A DNA stretch of 64,000 bases. It comes from Crambe crambe. Taxonomy: Eukaryota > Porifera > Demospongiae > Poecilosclerida > Crambeidae. How positions within the stretch are numbered: the stretch's first letter is position 1; every line of letters begins with the position of its first letter. Where the stretch lies: the NCBI GenBank assembly GCA_963924555.1, contig OZ004582.1, forward strand, positions 5,022,001-5,086,000, read 5' to 3'. Of the stretch, positions 26,165-39,700 are shown in pieces. Made by a program: the position numbers and the translations under genes. Below the pieces are notes generated by a model, which made no database searches, had not been told where the DNA came from, and saw only the letters and a program-made list of their open reading frames with translations.

Positions 26165-26525
26165 GCAGCCATGGACTCACCATCAGGCAGAACCAGCTGA
26201 ATTTTATAGAACTTACTTTATTTCGTCTTCTTACTTTGTTTTTCTATAATTTTGGCTACTACTAAAGCCAACTGGGGTAAATATCATCTGGGCAATATGA
26301 ACTTGTAGAACAATACTCAATAACTAGTGAATGTCTGAAGATCTCAAGTTGTCCTTACTTTTATAAGTAATCATTATGAAGCATGCAGTTTGGACCCTTT
26401 ACACCATTACAGTAGACCCTCACTAATCTGAACCACTTTAATTAGCCAATTTAATATTCATGGCTATTTGAGGTGCATTAAATGGAAACTAGAAAGTGCT
26501 CCATTCTTTCACTTCTTATCATGTC

Positions 26526-26641
26526 CTAGTCTCGCGTAGCCAGACCCAATTCTTTCTTTTTATATCAGATGGGAGAAAAAAAGGATATGGATATCGGGAT
26601 ATAGAATTGGGAATTGGGTCAGAGTCTGGCGTAGCCGACCC
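26526..26641. mobile_element. Short inverted-repeat element with AGTCTCGCG/GCCAGAC ends
   Basis: The left end AGTCTCGCGTAGCCAGACC faces the inverted right end GGTCGGCTACGCCAGACTC, with about 75 bp between. Related ends occur at 43987, 44512 and 51150. It lies between receptor A and the M20 remnant. Confidence 0.5.
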
Positions 26642-26664
26642 TTTATCATATTTCTTGCCCCAAT

Positions 26665-26885
26665 CAATTGCACAACCTGTTGCTTGCGCTGCTGCCCAGA
26701 AGCATGCTGGAAGGATCCAGTCACTCCATTTGAAAGGACACTTAACTCTTCCACATTTGGAGCTCTTGCATAGCATTCGATCTCGCTGTTTGATAATTAT
26801 CGGGGATGATATTCAGCTTGATTCTGCCATAGTGTGGAGGACTCTCCATGTCGTCTAAGGACTGCGATGGATGAATATGCTGCAT
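26665..26885 (-). pseudogene. Decayed M20 (PM20D2-like) gene fragment
   Basis: On the minus strand this segment matches the middle of the two intact M20 genes, for example TGTTGCTTGCGCTGCTGCC and AAGGACTGCGATGGA read on the plus strand. Internal deletions and frame breaks remove coding potential. It lies just downstream of receptor A, and an equivalent, more decayed fragment follows receptor B. The M20 gene was therefore part of the duplicated block. Confidence 0.85.
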
Positions 26886-27445
26886 TTGTAAACTCCCCAA
26901 GATGGACCACTGAAGACAGTAAGACTAAAAAGACTAAAAAGCAAAAAAAAAGAAGAGAAAGAGAAAAAAAAAGAAAACACATGATTTAAGAAAGCAATGC
27001 CAAACTAAAAGCACTATAGCTATTGTAGCCAAAATTACATCATGTTAAATCATTTCTAATTTCGAACTTTGTCTATAAAGTTGGAAAAAAAATTTTTCTA
27101 TGACTATTCTTTAGGTATCTGTTTTTACTTATCAATAGGTACTAGACATATTGGTGGATAGCACTAAGTCCTTATTTGTCTGATACTTGTTCCATGCTTG
27201 TTCTTGTTCAAATTATCACCCGTGACAAACACAACCTCAAGCAAAATCATGATATTTCGTGATATAGCTGCAATAGGAGAAGAGAAGAAGCTCCTGATCC
27301 AGGACTTGTTCCTGTTGTAGCCAAGTCAAGTGTAGCAGCTAAGTGTATTAGTTTTGCTTCACCAGCGTGTTGATTCCAAAGTGACCGGAATTACTCATTA
27401 CCTTATAACTGAACTTGTACTGATAACACCACGGATTATCTATGA

Positions 27446-27546
27446 TGAGCCACGGTTTCTTTTCCCAGGGGAGCTCGTCCAGAAGCGAGAAATAAGGAGC
27501 AGGATCCCAAGTTCGGAGGTATGTCATTTCGGATCCGACGCAGTTC
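27446..27546 (-). pseudogene. SNRNP70 exon 1 remnant
   Basis: The minus strand encodes [19 protein letters not shown], matching residues 18-35 of the intact SNRNP70 exon 1 at 11098-11241. An internal deletion has removed the [11 protein letters not shown] stretch, and no downstream SNRNP70 exons follow. It faces receptor B exactly as the real exon 1 faces receptor A, so it marks the left edge of the duplicated block. Confidence 0.9.
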
Positions 27547-27565
27547 AAAGTTCAATTTTATAACA

Positions 27566-27575
27566 CGCATGCGCA
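27566..27575. promoter_or_regulatory. NRF1-like palindrome upstream of receptor B
   Basis: CGCATGCGCA is identical to the 10-mer at 11287 and lies about 210 bp before the receptor B start codon, in the duplicated promoter segment. Confidence 0.4.
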
Positions 27576-27784
27576 TTAGCTAATTAGTCGTCGCGCCTGT
27601 AGCGGAAACACACTTCCTCAACTTTTGTCATAGTTGACATGCCTTATCATAGATCATAGTTCAAGTGTGAATACCATGTACTGGTAATCATTATAAGCTT
27701 ATAACTGCCGGACTTGTTCGGGGTGTTTTAAACTTCTCTACTGCAGCTGTATTAGAGATAGCTATAGTTCTGCTTTGCACAGCC

Positions 27785-30700
27785 ATGAAGACATATTTGA
27801 CTGCGGCAGTCATGGTGTCTGTCCTGTCAGTGATTAGCACAGGTAAGTCGGAACTAAGTAGCTGTCAGATAGTAATAATAATTATGATATGAATTATCAT
27901 GTTTGTTCTGTTAATAATTTTACTGTAGTTTTTGTAGCTGCTTTCGTAGAAAGCCATGTTTTAGTTACCAAAAGGAGGTGGAGAAAAAAAAATGCCTCCA
28001 AAACTTCATATTCATTGCAATCTGATGACCTTTTGTGCACCATAGCTAGCTAAAAAGACACTACATACAGATCTGCCTAAGCATTGTATCATCTGCAGGC
28101 CATGCAGTTTCCATTGGGAGCTGCAACATCCAAACTGCAGCCAGCAATGCCTTGGCTACAGCCACATTTAGGGGGACTCCCCGGATCACATCGAGTTGTG
28201 TGGTGAATGAAAACTGCAATAATGAAGTACATGTGATTGGAAACTATGAGGGAAATGGATTCCATTCCTTTCGCATACACGAGACTGGATTCACAAATTT
28301 GTACTTGAGTGTGACTGGCAGCAGCTCCAGGCCTCTTATTTTGGTGCTATCATCTTATGAACCTGTTCAGTGGACGCTGCATATTCCAGCAGGAGTGGTC
28401 ATAGACAGAGTGATACTGGTGAGTGAATGTCGCATGCAGAGAACACATTATAGCTAATTTTATTTGCCATCATAACTTGTTTAGCTACAGCTATATATTA
28501 TGAAAAATCCACTACTTGTATGTCACCATGTCATTCTTTCTATTCCTTGCTCCAAATGTGTGCCCTGAGAAAGTTATTGAATCCAGGGATATAGCTATGT
28601 AATGTATGGGATCTTATCAATCATGCATGCATGGGTGGAATATTCTACTAGCAACTCTACTACTAACTATGTAGTAATAAACAACCATCATTATTATCAT
28701 ATGGGCCCAGCCCCCCCCCCCCCCCCCCCCCCCCCTCCAGTTTTTGAGTTGACGCTGACATTTTCATACCTGCAGTTCTGAGAGCTGAGAGTGAGATCCA
28801 AATCCAGCTAGCTACGTAGTCGTAGTCATAAAAATGGCCCCCCCCCCCAACCTAAAACATCTTCCTATCAGGTCTTGGGAAATGTGGTCACGACTGCCAT
28901 GCTACCTGCACAAGACAAAGACAAAGTGGCCCTTTATACTGACCTCTATATTTAATCAAGGGCAACTGCATAACTGCATAGCTACCAAGTAGAAAAATGT
29001 TCCAGCTTACATGCTTGGAAAAGAAAAGCTAACTATACTACCTTCAGTACCTTGTTGCTCTTCTCTAGGCTTGAGTTGTACTTCATAGTGCCAGGAGCAT
29101 GAAACTAGCTTCTTTCTGACCCCCCTTACGTAGGGATGACTGGAAAAAATGTTATTTAGCTTTTTCTTTAGAAAAGCACTTCTGCACGACTCTATGCTGT
29201 TGGGTAAGTGTCGCCGATATTAAATTACATAGTACGTAAGGCCAGAAACATTACATCACACAATCATGGAGGAAAAATGTTGGTTGGGTTAGAGCTTGAT
29301 CGGTGGCTTGATTGGTGGGTCTTGGGTTTGATATGATGCTGCAGCGCAGTCAAAGTGCAAGCTTGATGCTGCAGTCATAATAATAATTATGATCCAGCTA
29401 GATTTTGGGGGCCATAGGATAGGGCTTGGTTTGATATGATGCTGCAGCGCAGTCAAAGTGCAAGCTTGATGCTGCAGTCATAATAATAATTATGATCCAG
29501 CTAGATTTTGGGGGCCATAGGATAGGGCTTGGTTTGATATGATGCTGGCAGTCATAGTACTGTTATTTATTTTTGAGTGTAGTTACTACATGTGCATGGG
29601 TGAAATGGTACATGCCATTGCTGATGTTTTATGAATTGCAATCCTTACAACATCATTTTGGTAAAAATATCATGCACTGACTTCCTGTCTAGACTTATCT
29701 TTGCACTAGTAGGATTGCTGTCATTATAAAATTACTTCAAAGATGTGAGGCTCATGATTTATAATATTATACCAAAATATTTTCACTGCAAATTTGTGCA
29801 AATTGACCTAATGTCATACATATTAGTGTATGCACTTCAAAAGTTGAGACGGAGGGGCTAGTGCTTCTGAGCCCCCACCTTCCGCCACCTATGGCTGTGT
29901 TTGAGGTTCATAAACCTCCTGGAGAAGTAAAATGGATTGCTGAATTAAGAGATTGGACTAGCAGAATAGCTAGTATAGTATGCCTGTGGCCTCGGTGTTT
30001 ATCCTGTCCCCACAGCCTTGGCACATTAAATACAGTAACAGAGACTCAGTATGCATGGTATTGAGCCTACAGCTCTCAGTGTGTAATAAATAACATAGAG
30101 AGCTGTACTTTAGTGATTATACAAAGCACACATGCAAAGTATACTGATGTATGGAGAGGAAATGCGTAAATAACATAGAGACTTATGCCACCTCAGTATA
30201 CAAACATATTTTGCCTCAGTGTGTAGGACTATACACATGATAGCATATAGTATTAATTTTATGTGTAAAGGGGAAACCTTGAGCCTACAGCCCTCAAGTC
30301 CAATTGCAAGTTGGTTGGCAGATTTCATGTCAGTACGCCAACTTGGTACTAAATTTGCAGTGTGAATGTTTACAACTGCATGCAGACATGAAGTCTGCCG
30401 CAAATATACACTCTCTACACATTATTATTGGAGTGCATGAATCCACTCTCTAGCTGCACAGTTCAAGATTACTATCCATCTCCAAGGCTATGCCTTCCTG
30501 CAAGAATAAAATATACCACACCACATTTATGAGGTGAGCTCAATGTATTAATGCTTTTTTTCTTCTTAATTTCACACAGAGTTCATTCCACAACAACTCT
30601 GTGGTATACACTCCAGGCCAAGTCCTTGCTGTTGAGAACACACTGCGCTATTTTGCATACAGCAGTCGTCGTCGCACACCTGAACTCCTCACATATCTCA

Positions 30701-33700
30701 ACAACCGATTTGGAGCTGTGTCCTCGTTCACCGGCACTTACTCAGCTGATGAATGGAGGCTCACAATTAACCGTCAAAGTCCTTGCAGTGAGTTTCGATT
30801 TTTTGTTGGCATCAAATCATATGAAGTGATTAATATGGTTATAAAGATGTGGGGGCTCCTCAATATTTGTCCCATGATCTAAGACATTCTATTGTAACGA
30901 CACTTTCATACATCATTCCAATTAAGAGCTAACACCACTGTGACTTATTTCTTATCTCTTTATGGCTTCCATCACTATCATACCAGCCACTGCAAGTAGC
31001 ACTGCTGTCACCACTGAAGCACCTACTACTCCAAGTAAGTAGCTAGCTAGCTCCTATACTTATATAAAGGAAAAAATATTTAAGAAAGGCTGTGTGTGGT
31101 TCAAAAAAGTTCAGCAACAAGAGAGTGAACTTCAGTCAAGTAACCCCTTACCATCACCAATATTACCAAACTACGAGCTAACTCTTCACTCCCATGACAG
31201 GCCAAGATGGATGAGATATAAAGGGAGTGAAGTAGGAATAGTTAGCTCGTAGTTTGTGATGGGTAAGGTTACTTGCATCCCACCCACATGCTGATCTACT
31301 CTATACAATACTCTGCATTCCAAATATTATTTTGTGTATGCAGGTCCCACCAGCAGTTGCTCCAACTCCCCTCGGTGTCTGGGACCTCGTTTATACTGCT
31401 CTGGGAGCTACAGGTACGGAGCAACTTGTGTGAATGGAACGTGCCAGTGCCCCAATAACCCCACTAGGGACAGATGCACTTGCCTTTGTAAGTGATCTAG
31501 CTACGTAGATGACTAAGTAAAATCACTTGTGTTTAAGTTATGGGCAGGGATGACTAGCTAAGCAGCAGACTATTTTTATAGTCCCTGGGTAAAGATTGCA
31601 CAAGCCAATAGTAAAAAAAAAAAAAAAGGTAAAGTGATATATAGATTAATTAAAAACTATAAATGACTCGACTGTGACCACTACAAACTGTTACAACCTT
31701 TGGCCTCTTGGAAGACACTCTAATACTTTGCAGTGTTAAGTTTCAATTATTCTGCAGCTATCATTGAGAGCTGTCATATTCGAAATGAAGCCAGTAATGC
31801 CATAGCCTCTGCCACATATCGGGGAAGTCCCCCCAGGTACGGGTACACCACGTACAGCTGTGTGGCCAATGACAATTGTGAAAATGAAGTCCACGTGATT
31901 GGGAACTATGAGGGAAATGGGCGCCATGGTTTTGGTGTTACTCGCACCACGGGCAATACAAACCTCTACTTGACTGTGACTGGTAGCAGTTCCAGACGAC
32001 TCATTTTAGTGCTGACATCTTATGAACCTGTTCAGTGGAGACTCCATATTCCAACTGGAGTGGTCATTGACAGAGTGATACTGGTGAGTTCAATACAATT
32101 TTAACAGTGAAAATAGTTACTTAGCAACTATAGCCACAACACTTTGTTTATGTACTAACTAACCAGGGAGTCTATTTTTTTGAAGCTTAATTTCGCACCC
32201 TGATCATTAGTAATTTTTCTGGTTGTTTGATTCAGAGAAACTTATAGCAGTTAGCTTTGTGGTAAGCATTATAGCTTAATTCCTACTTACGTATGCAGCT
32301 GCTGCCTGCTGGCTGGAAAGCACAAAATTTAACTCTACAGAAGCCTATCAGCTCTAGTAATATTTTTAGTCTAGCTTGCTTGCCAAACGTTGCTTTGCTG
32401 TGCATTAGCCATTTTGATCAGAATGGGCTTGCCCATACATGCCATAAATGTGTTCCCTGAAATTGACCCTTGAGTATGATCTATTCCACAGAGTGCTTAC
32501 TATACTAATTCTATCATTGCACCACCTGGACAAGTGCTTGCTGTGGAAAATACCTCACGACTGTCTGGTTATGGTAAAGATGATGGTGGAGGGGACACTC
32601 ATGAGATACTGACCAACCTCTACAAGAGATTTGGTCCTGTGTCTTCATTCACTGGCACCTATCAAGCTGATGTGTGGAGACTTCGTATCAACCGCAGAAA
32701 TCCAGATAGCAGTGAGTTATATACCTGGTGATGAACTTTTATACTATTTATTACAAGACTTAACAAAATAATGAGAGATTGGACAGTCTCTTAAGAGCTG
32801 ATGGTTTGTAACTTGGATGCATAAGCTGACTATTAATTTTTTCTTCTATGCATGCTTGATTCACTGAACTTTTAATTTTACAAGGACAACCACATTATAC
32901 AAAATAGTATAGGTTCATGCTCTCTGGTGCTACTAAGTGCCATCTATAACGTAGAGAAGAGCAACAAGGTAATGAAGGTAGCGTAGTTATATATCCAAGC
33001 ATATAAGCTGGGAAGCCTAGCAATACGTAAGTAACCATTTGCCCATCTGCTCCATTTCCTTGAAAAATGGTCTCTGTGTTTTTTTCCCTGTACTTCAATA
33101 CTTGAATTTTCAATCCACTAATCTTACTTTTGTGTGCTATTATTCTACAGCTTCTCTAAAATGAGACAATTTGATTGGTCCATGACATGATTGTGATAAA
33201 AATACTCGTATTATATGACTTTGCATGGTTTAATTCTTGTTGATCATATAGGCTTATCAAAGTGTATAGGCTTATAGGCTTATCAAAGTGTAAGTGTATA
33301 GGCGCTTGGCTTATCTAAGTGCTTGTGGTAGGCATTTACAGCTTTCTATGTATGGAGCTTTCTGGTTGGAACCACCAATTACATGACTCTTGTCTCTGAC
33401 ATGACTCTTGTGTCTGATAACACTAGGCTTATCAAAGTATTTTGTGGTGAACATTACAGCTTTTTATGTATGCAGCTGCCTGCCACTTACATTACAACAG
33501 CAAACACAAAATAATGACCTATCAGCTATATTTACTTGCTCGCTTGCTGTCAAATATTGCACATATAGATGGATTATGTAAGTTTCTACCAATCACATTA
33601 CAATTATCCCTCTATTCATTTTTGTAGATTGCCTATCATCTCCCTTTCGATTACCAGGTGAGTTAACTTAGTGGTCTGGGCAAGAGCTGAATACTGGCAA

Positions 33701-36700
33701 TCAAATGGTCAGCCTTAGCTATCCTAATTTTGGAATGGAATATGTTATCATGTAATTCAATTCCCATATTATGGACATCAATTAGATACCATAATCACAA
33801 TGTTTTTTTGTTTGAAGTGGTTTCCGAATACACATAGTGAATAACACTGAACAGTCATAACTGGCCTCCAAAATTAATTATTGCATCCTTTTCTAAAAGG
33901 GGCATAGTTGATCATTTAGCTGTTTAAAGTAATGAGAAACATGGGTGGGGAGGGGGCATGCTCCTTACCTGAGTTAATATTAAACTGTTATATGTAGATT
34001 CTACCAGTCGGCCTACAGTTCTAGTTACCACACAGCCAATTGCCACCACAAGTACCACAACAAGTAATGATGAATCAATTGCTCTGTTGTTATTGTTTTT
34101 TTGTTGTTGTTGTTTTTTGTTTATCTTCTGATCATCTGTCCTTATTGGTGAGATGACTTACCTTTCAGTTGATCTATTTCCTCTCTGTCCATGATCTATC
34201 TGTTCATCTGCCTGCCTGCTTGTGCACAGGTGTGAGCTCCAGTAGTTGTCCAGGATCAAGAAATTGTTTAGGAAATTACTGTCCTGGTAGTTACAAAACT
34301 GGAGCGAGGTGTATAAATGGACTCTGCCAGTGTCCGAATAGCCCCATGAGGGACAGATGCTCTTGCCTTTGTAAGTTAATGATATATATTATAGCTAGCT
34401 ATTCAGCATCTGTGTGCTATCTTGCAGCTATCATTGGGAGCTGTCACATTCGAAATGAAGCCAGTAATGCGGTAGCCTCTGCCACATATCGGGGGAGTCC
34501 CCCCAGGAATGGTTACACCACATACAGCTGTGTGGCCAATGACAATTGTGAAAATGAAGTGCACGTAATTGGTAACTATGAAGGAAATGGGCGCCATGGT
34601 TATCGTGTTACTCGTACAACAGGCAATACGAACCTCTACTTGACTGTGACTGGTAGCAGTTCCAGACCACTCATTTTAGTGTTGACATCTTATGAACCTG
34701 TTCGGTGGACACTCCATATTCCAACTGGAGTGGTCATCAACAGAGTGGTATTGGTGAGTGGATGAAGTAAATGTAACTTTACGTAGTTTCATTAGTGAGA
34801 ACTAGCTATAGAACTGATATTATGTCATCTTAATGAATGTGAAGCTATGTTGGATGTTCATGCACTAACTAACCTAGAAACCAAATCATCCTACAGAGTT
34901 CCTACTATACTAACTCTGTTATTGCACCACCTGGACAAGTGCTTGCTGTGGAAAATAACTTGCGATTCTTTGGTTATGGCAAAGATGATGGTGGAGGGAA
35001 AACTCATGAGCTACTGACCAACCTCTACAACAGATTTGGTCCTGTGTCTTCATTCACTGGCACCTATCAAGCTGATGTGTGGAGACTCCGTATCAACCGT
35101 AGAAATCCAGATCGCGGTGAGTTATAAATTTATAAGTGATAGCTTAATTCAACGGTTTTATACTATTTATTACAAGACTTAACAAAAATAGCAAAAGATT
35201 GGACAGTCTCTTAAAGTTGATGGTTTGTAATTTGGATACATAAGCTGACTATTAATTTTATGCATGCTTGATTTTTTATATTTTGATAAGGACAACTGCA
35301 TATAGAAAAGATAGGGGTTTTGATAAGGTGAATAAGCAATTATTTCTGGTCATGCACATGCAAGGGGCGGAGTTTTGAACTAGAATCTGAGCTTGAGAGA
35401 AGCTAGGTTCTTGCTCTCTGGTGCTATGAAGTGCCATCTAAGACATAGAGAAGAGCAACAAGGTAACGAAGGTAGTGTAGTTATATATCCAAGCATATAA
35501 TAAGCTTGGAAGCCCACATGACTCTCTGCTGCTGGATTCTAGGATCATAGGTTCAAATTACGCAGTGTCAATCTACGTACATTATGCTATGTAGAGAAAA
35601 GAAAATGATGTCCTGCTGGCCTCACTAAACTATCTGCATTTTTTCAGCAATGGCAAGATATTTGGCTAACAAGTACTTAGATGAGATGAATAAAGCTCTA
35701 GAATGCCAGAGCAATAACACATTGTATTACATGGTATGTAATTCGGTGATGAGCACTCTCAGTCAGTGCTGGCAATTCATGTCCTCCTCAACATCTTTTG
35801 CTATCTGGATAATGATCTGTAACTTCTCACACATTTCTGTAGAAATAAAAGTTTTTACAATCTCATTTTTGATTACCCATTTGCTCATCCACTCCATTTC
35901 CTTGACCAGTTTCTTTCTGTATTTCAATACTTTAACTTTCAATCCACAAATCTTACTTTTGTGTGCATATGTATTATTACCTAAAAAAACAGACCAGCTT
36001 GCTACGACAGCTATGTGGTCATCTAAGCAATAGCTCTATCATACAGTAATTTTGGGTGGTAGCCATTCTAATGTCAAAGCACAACTGTTAGCATTCCAAT
36101 TGACTGCACTCGCTCACTGAATTATGTCAATTGCCCTAGAATAATTATTATCCCTCTATTCATTTTTGTAGATTGCCTATCATCTCCCTTTCAATTACCA
36201 GGTGAGTTAACTAAGAGCTGAATACTGGCAATCAAATATCCATGACTTTGGAATGGAATGTGTTATCATGCAATTCAATTCCCATATTATGGACATCAAT
36301 TTGATACCAATAACTCACAATCACATTATTTTTTTTGTTCAAAGTGGTTTCTGAATACACATAGTGAATCAGTCACCACTGGCCTCCAAAATTAATTATT
36401 GAGGGTAGAGGTGTATCCTTTTCTATAGTTGATCTTTTAGGTAATGAGAAACTGTGGGGGGAGGGGTGTGTGGGGTGTGTGCTCCCTCCTGCACAAAGTA
36501 TAAACAGGTGAAGTGTGCAGAATGTATATTGGGTGCAATAACTGGAAATGCATCTGACCTGTCTGAATATGCCCAAGCAATTAGCTATTAGATGTTTGAG
36601 GAAATAATTTAAGTGACTTGATCACAATGAAGAAGCTTATCTGAGTTAGTATTAAACTGTTATATGTACATATGTAGGTTCTGCTACTACCAGTTGGCCT

Positions 36701-39700
36701 ACAGTTCTAGTTACCACACAACCAATTGCCACCACAAGTACCGCAACAAGTAATGAGTTGTTTTTTTTGCTTTTTTGTTTTTGTTTTTTTTTGGTTTTGG
36801 GGTGGGGGTTTTTTCCTGACTGATAATAGCTATCTGTCAATCTGGCAACTTATTGGTCAGATGACTTACCTGTCATCTCTCTGTCCATGATCTATCTGTT
36901 CATCTGCCTGCCTGCTTGTGCACAGGTGTGAGCTCCAGTAGTTGTCCAGGATCAAGAAATTGTTTAGGAAATTACTGTCCTGGTTTACAAAACTGGAGCG
37001 AGGTGTATAAATGGACTCTGCCAATGTCCGAATAGTCCCATGAGGGACAGATGCTCTTGCCTCTATAGCTAGCTATTCAGCATCTGTGTGCTATCTCGCA
37101 GCTATCATTGGGAGCTGTCACATTCGAAATGAAGCCAGTAATGCGGTAGCCTCTGCCACATATCGGGGAACCCCCAGGAATGGTTACACCACGTACAGCT
37201 GTGTGGCCAATGACAATTGTGAAAATGAAGTGCACATGATTGGGAACTACGAGGGAAATGGACGCCATGGTTTTGGTGTTACTCGTACCACAGGCAATAC
37301 AAATCTCTACTTGACTGTGACTGGTAGCAGTTCCAGACGACTCATTTTAGTGCTGACGTCTTATGAACCTGTTCGGTGGACACTCAGGATTCCAACTGGA
37401 GTGGTCATCGACAGAGTTATACTGGTAAGTGACATCACACCAAGGGCAAGGAGAAAAGGCGGAAATGGAGGAAACAGTAGAAATTGACACTGCATACAGG
37501 GCTATAACATATACATATCTATATAGTGCAGTGCTATATTTAGGCCCAGATAAATTTTTCTACCTATAATTCATTTTTGTCAACTTGGGATTCAATAATT
37601 ATATGGCAGATCATGAGGCTCTCCAGTGCTAGCACTTTTTCTCAGTAGCCTACACTCTCTCAAGTTCTATATTGAAGTTTCAGTAATGCTTCAGTACTAC
37701 AATCAATTAAATTTGAGGAGCAACACATTTTGAAAGCATTATAGGGCATGTTTGTTAGCATTGAAGATCAACGGTGCGGTGCACTGATAGCTGTACTTAA
37801 TTGTCTAAAACGTGCCTATAATTCTCAATGCTTCTAGATACCTAAAAATGCCAGCATTATTTAAGCCTTTTCCACAGAAAAAGGAATGACACAGCAGAAA
37901 TTTCAAGGCCATGTGTTTATATGTATATGTAGTAGCTAGAACATAGCTATATCAAATAAAAAAATATATATATATATAACAGCAAGTCCAAGTGAAAAGT
38001 ATAAGATGTAGCTAAGAAAGCCAAAGCACACACTGATATGTTATTGTGTATAAATACCAAAACAAATGGGTCTAGCTGTGGCTGTTATACTGTGGCATTC
38101 TAGCACTACACTATAAATATTGTACATGTTATAGCAGCTGTTCCCGCCATTTCTGCTTTTTTTCTTGCTTTCACTCTGTCTCATAGAGTTCCTACTATAA
38201 TAACTCTATTATTGCCCCACCTGGACGAGTGCTTGCTGTGGAGAATAACTTGCGATTCTATGGTTATGGCAATGGAAGGAAAACTCATGAGCTATTGATC
38301 AACCTCTACAAACGATTTGGTCCTGTGTCTTCATTCACTGGCACCTATCAAGCAGATGTGTGGAGACTCCGTATCAACCGCAGAAGTCCAGATCGCAGTG
38401 AGTTATAACTAGTCATGCCTTTGTTCCTTTAAGAGTGCTCCTGTTCTAACCAGACCTTGAATGTGGGCTGCAAAATGATGCATCTAGGGTATTCTAATAC
38501 ATCACTAAACTTATTAAAGGTAAAATGCACAATATAAGTATAGTAACAAAGTGGGGTGCTGTTTTATGATAGCAGCTTGCTATAGCTGTGTGAAATAATG
38601 AAAATAGCTACCACATATGAAATGGTTACTCAAATGTCAATGCATGATCATCTAATTATCCAATTACCCAATTAGAGAATGCTAGATGATGAGTTTTATC
38701 CCTTTATTATTTATCTTTAGATTGCCTATCATCTCCCTTTCAATTACCAGGTGAGCTTAATATTTCAAATTAGACTGATTATAGTAAGTGGAATGTAGCA
38801 ATCTGATTGGTCAGTCGCATGTTTCTACATATTCACTTAGATATCAAAACCACAAAACCCGACAAGTGCATTTTACATGTAAGAAATATCAATTCACTAA
38901 GGTGATGCTAGGCTAGTTTTACATGTGCACGCACACTGCCTCTAGCTATAAGTTAGACACCTTGGCCAATGGAATCTACAGTTCTAAAAACCTTTAGGTC
39001 CTTAGATAGTAGAGTCTTCGCTACACTCAGACTCTGCTTCAGGTCTCTATATCCCCGTAGATTCCTAAGGCCTCAGGTGTCTAACTGCTGATAAGACAAG
39101 AGCTACATATGTATACATTGGCTATCAATTATTGGTCAATTAGTCTATGATCACTTATTATGTGACTTATTCAAGATGCAAAATGTTAAGGGGCAAGATA
39201 GACATTCCATAGACATTCCATATTATGGAATGTGCTATCCATTCAACTCCCAACTTAATAGACTATGGATCTTGATTATTTGGCTCCAAGTTATCCCTGC
39301 TTTCAAAGTCATCACACTATATTATTATTATTCCTATCATGCATGCACTTTGAAATTGTCCAACAACACAAGTGAAATCATGCTATGTGGGCTCCTGACC
39401 TGCCATTAATTATAAGGGCATTATAGCTAGTGTATAACTAGCAACTTCTATCAGTGACTCTCTACATATGTATGCTATGATTCCTTTCCTTATAGCATCT
39501 GGCACTAATTCAGTGGGGGAGTCACCATCATGTAAGTTTATTTGGTTAGCTACGTAGATTCCAGTGAGCGGTTGATTCAGGAGTGAGCATTTCAGGCATG
39601 TACCCCTCCTTTAAGTTTTCAATCTAAATTGCTCTTCTTGAGTAGAATTACTATTTACTTTCTTCCACATAGCTACCTAAGCAGCCATGCATGCAATAAC

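Noticed and set aside
28709..28735. Poly-C run as a possible functional G-quadruplex site
   Set aside because: A simple homopolymer in an intron, possibly of unreliable length; no supporting context.
35650..36033. 127-codon plus-strand frame in a receptor B intron
   Set aside because: Related intron copies in receptor A (about 19030 and 22150) have stops and indels here; it is duplicated intron sequence.
17589..37067. Calling the 8-Cys modules EGF domains
   Set aside because: They have eight cysteines with spacing unlike the six-cysteine EGF pattern; called only a small disulphide-rich module.
17762..37268. Recurrent ~64-codon minus-strand frames (MASISLVVPNHVHFIFTIVI type) opposite each receptor A exon
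   Set aside because: They mirror the conserved plus-strand exon exactly and recur only because the exon is duplicated; no independent signals.
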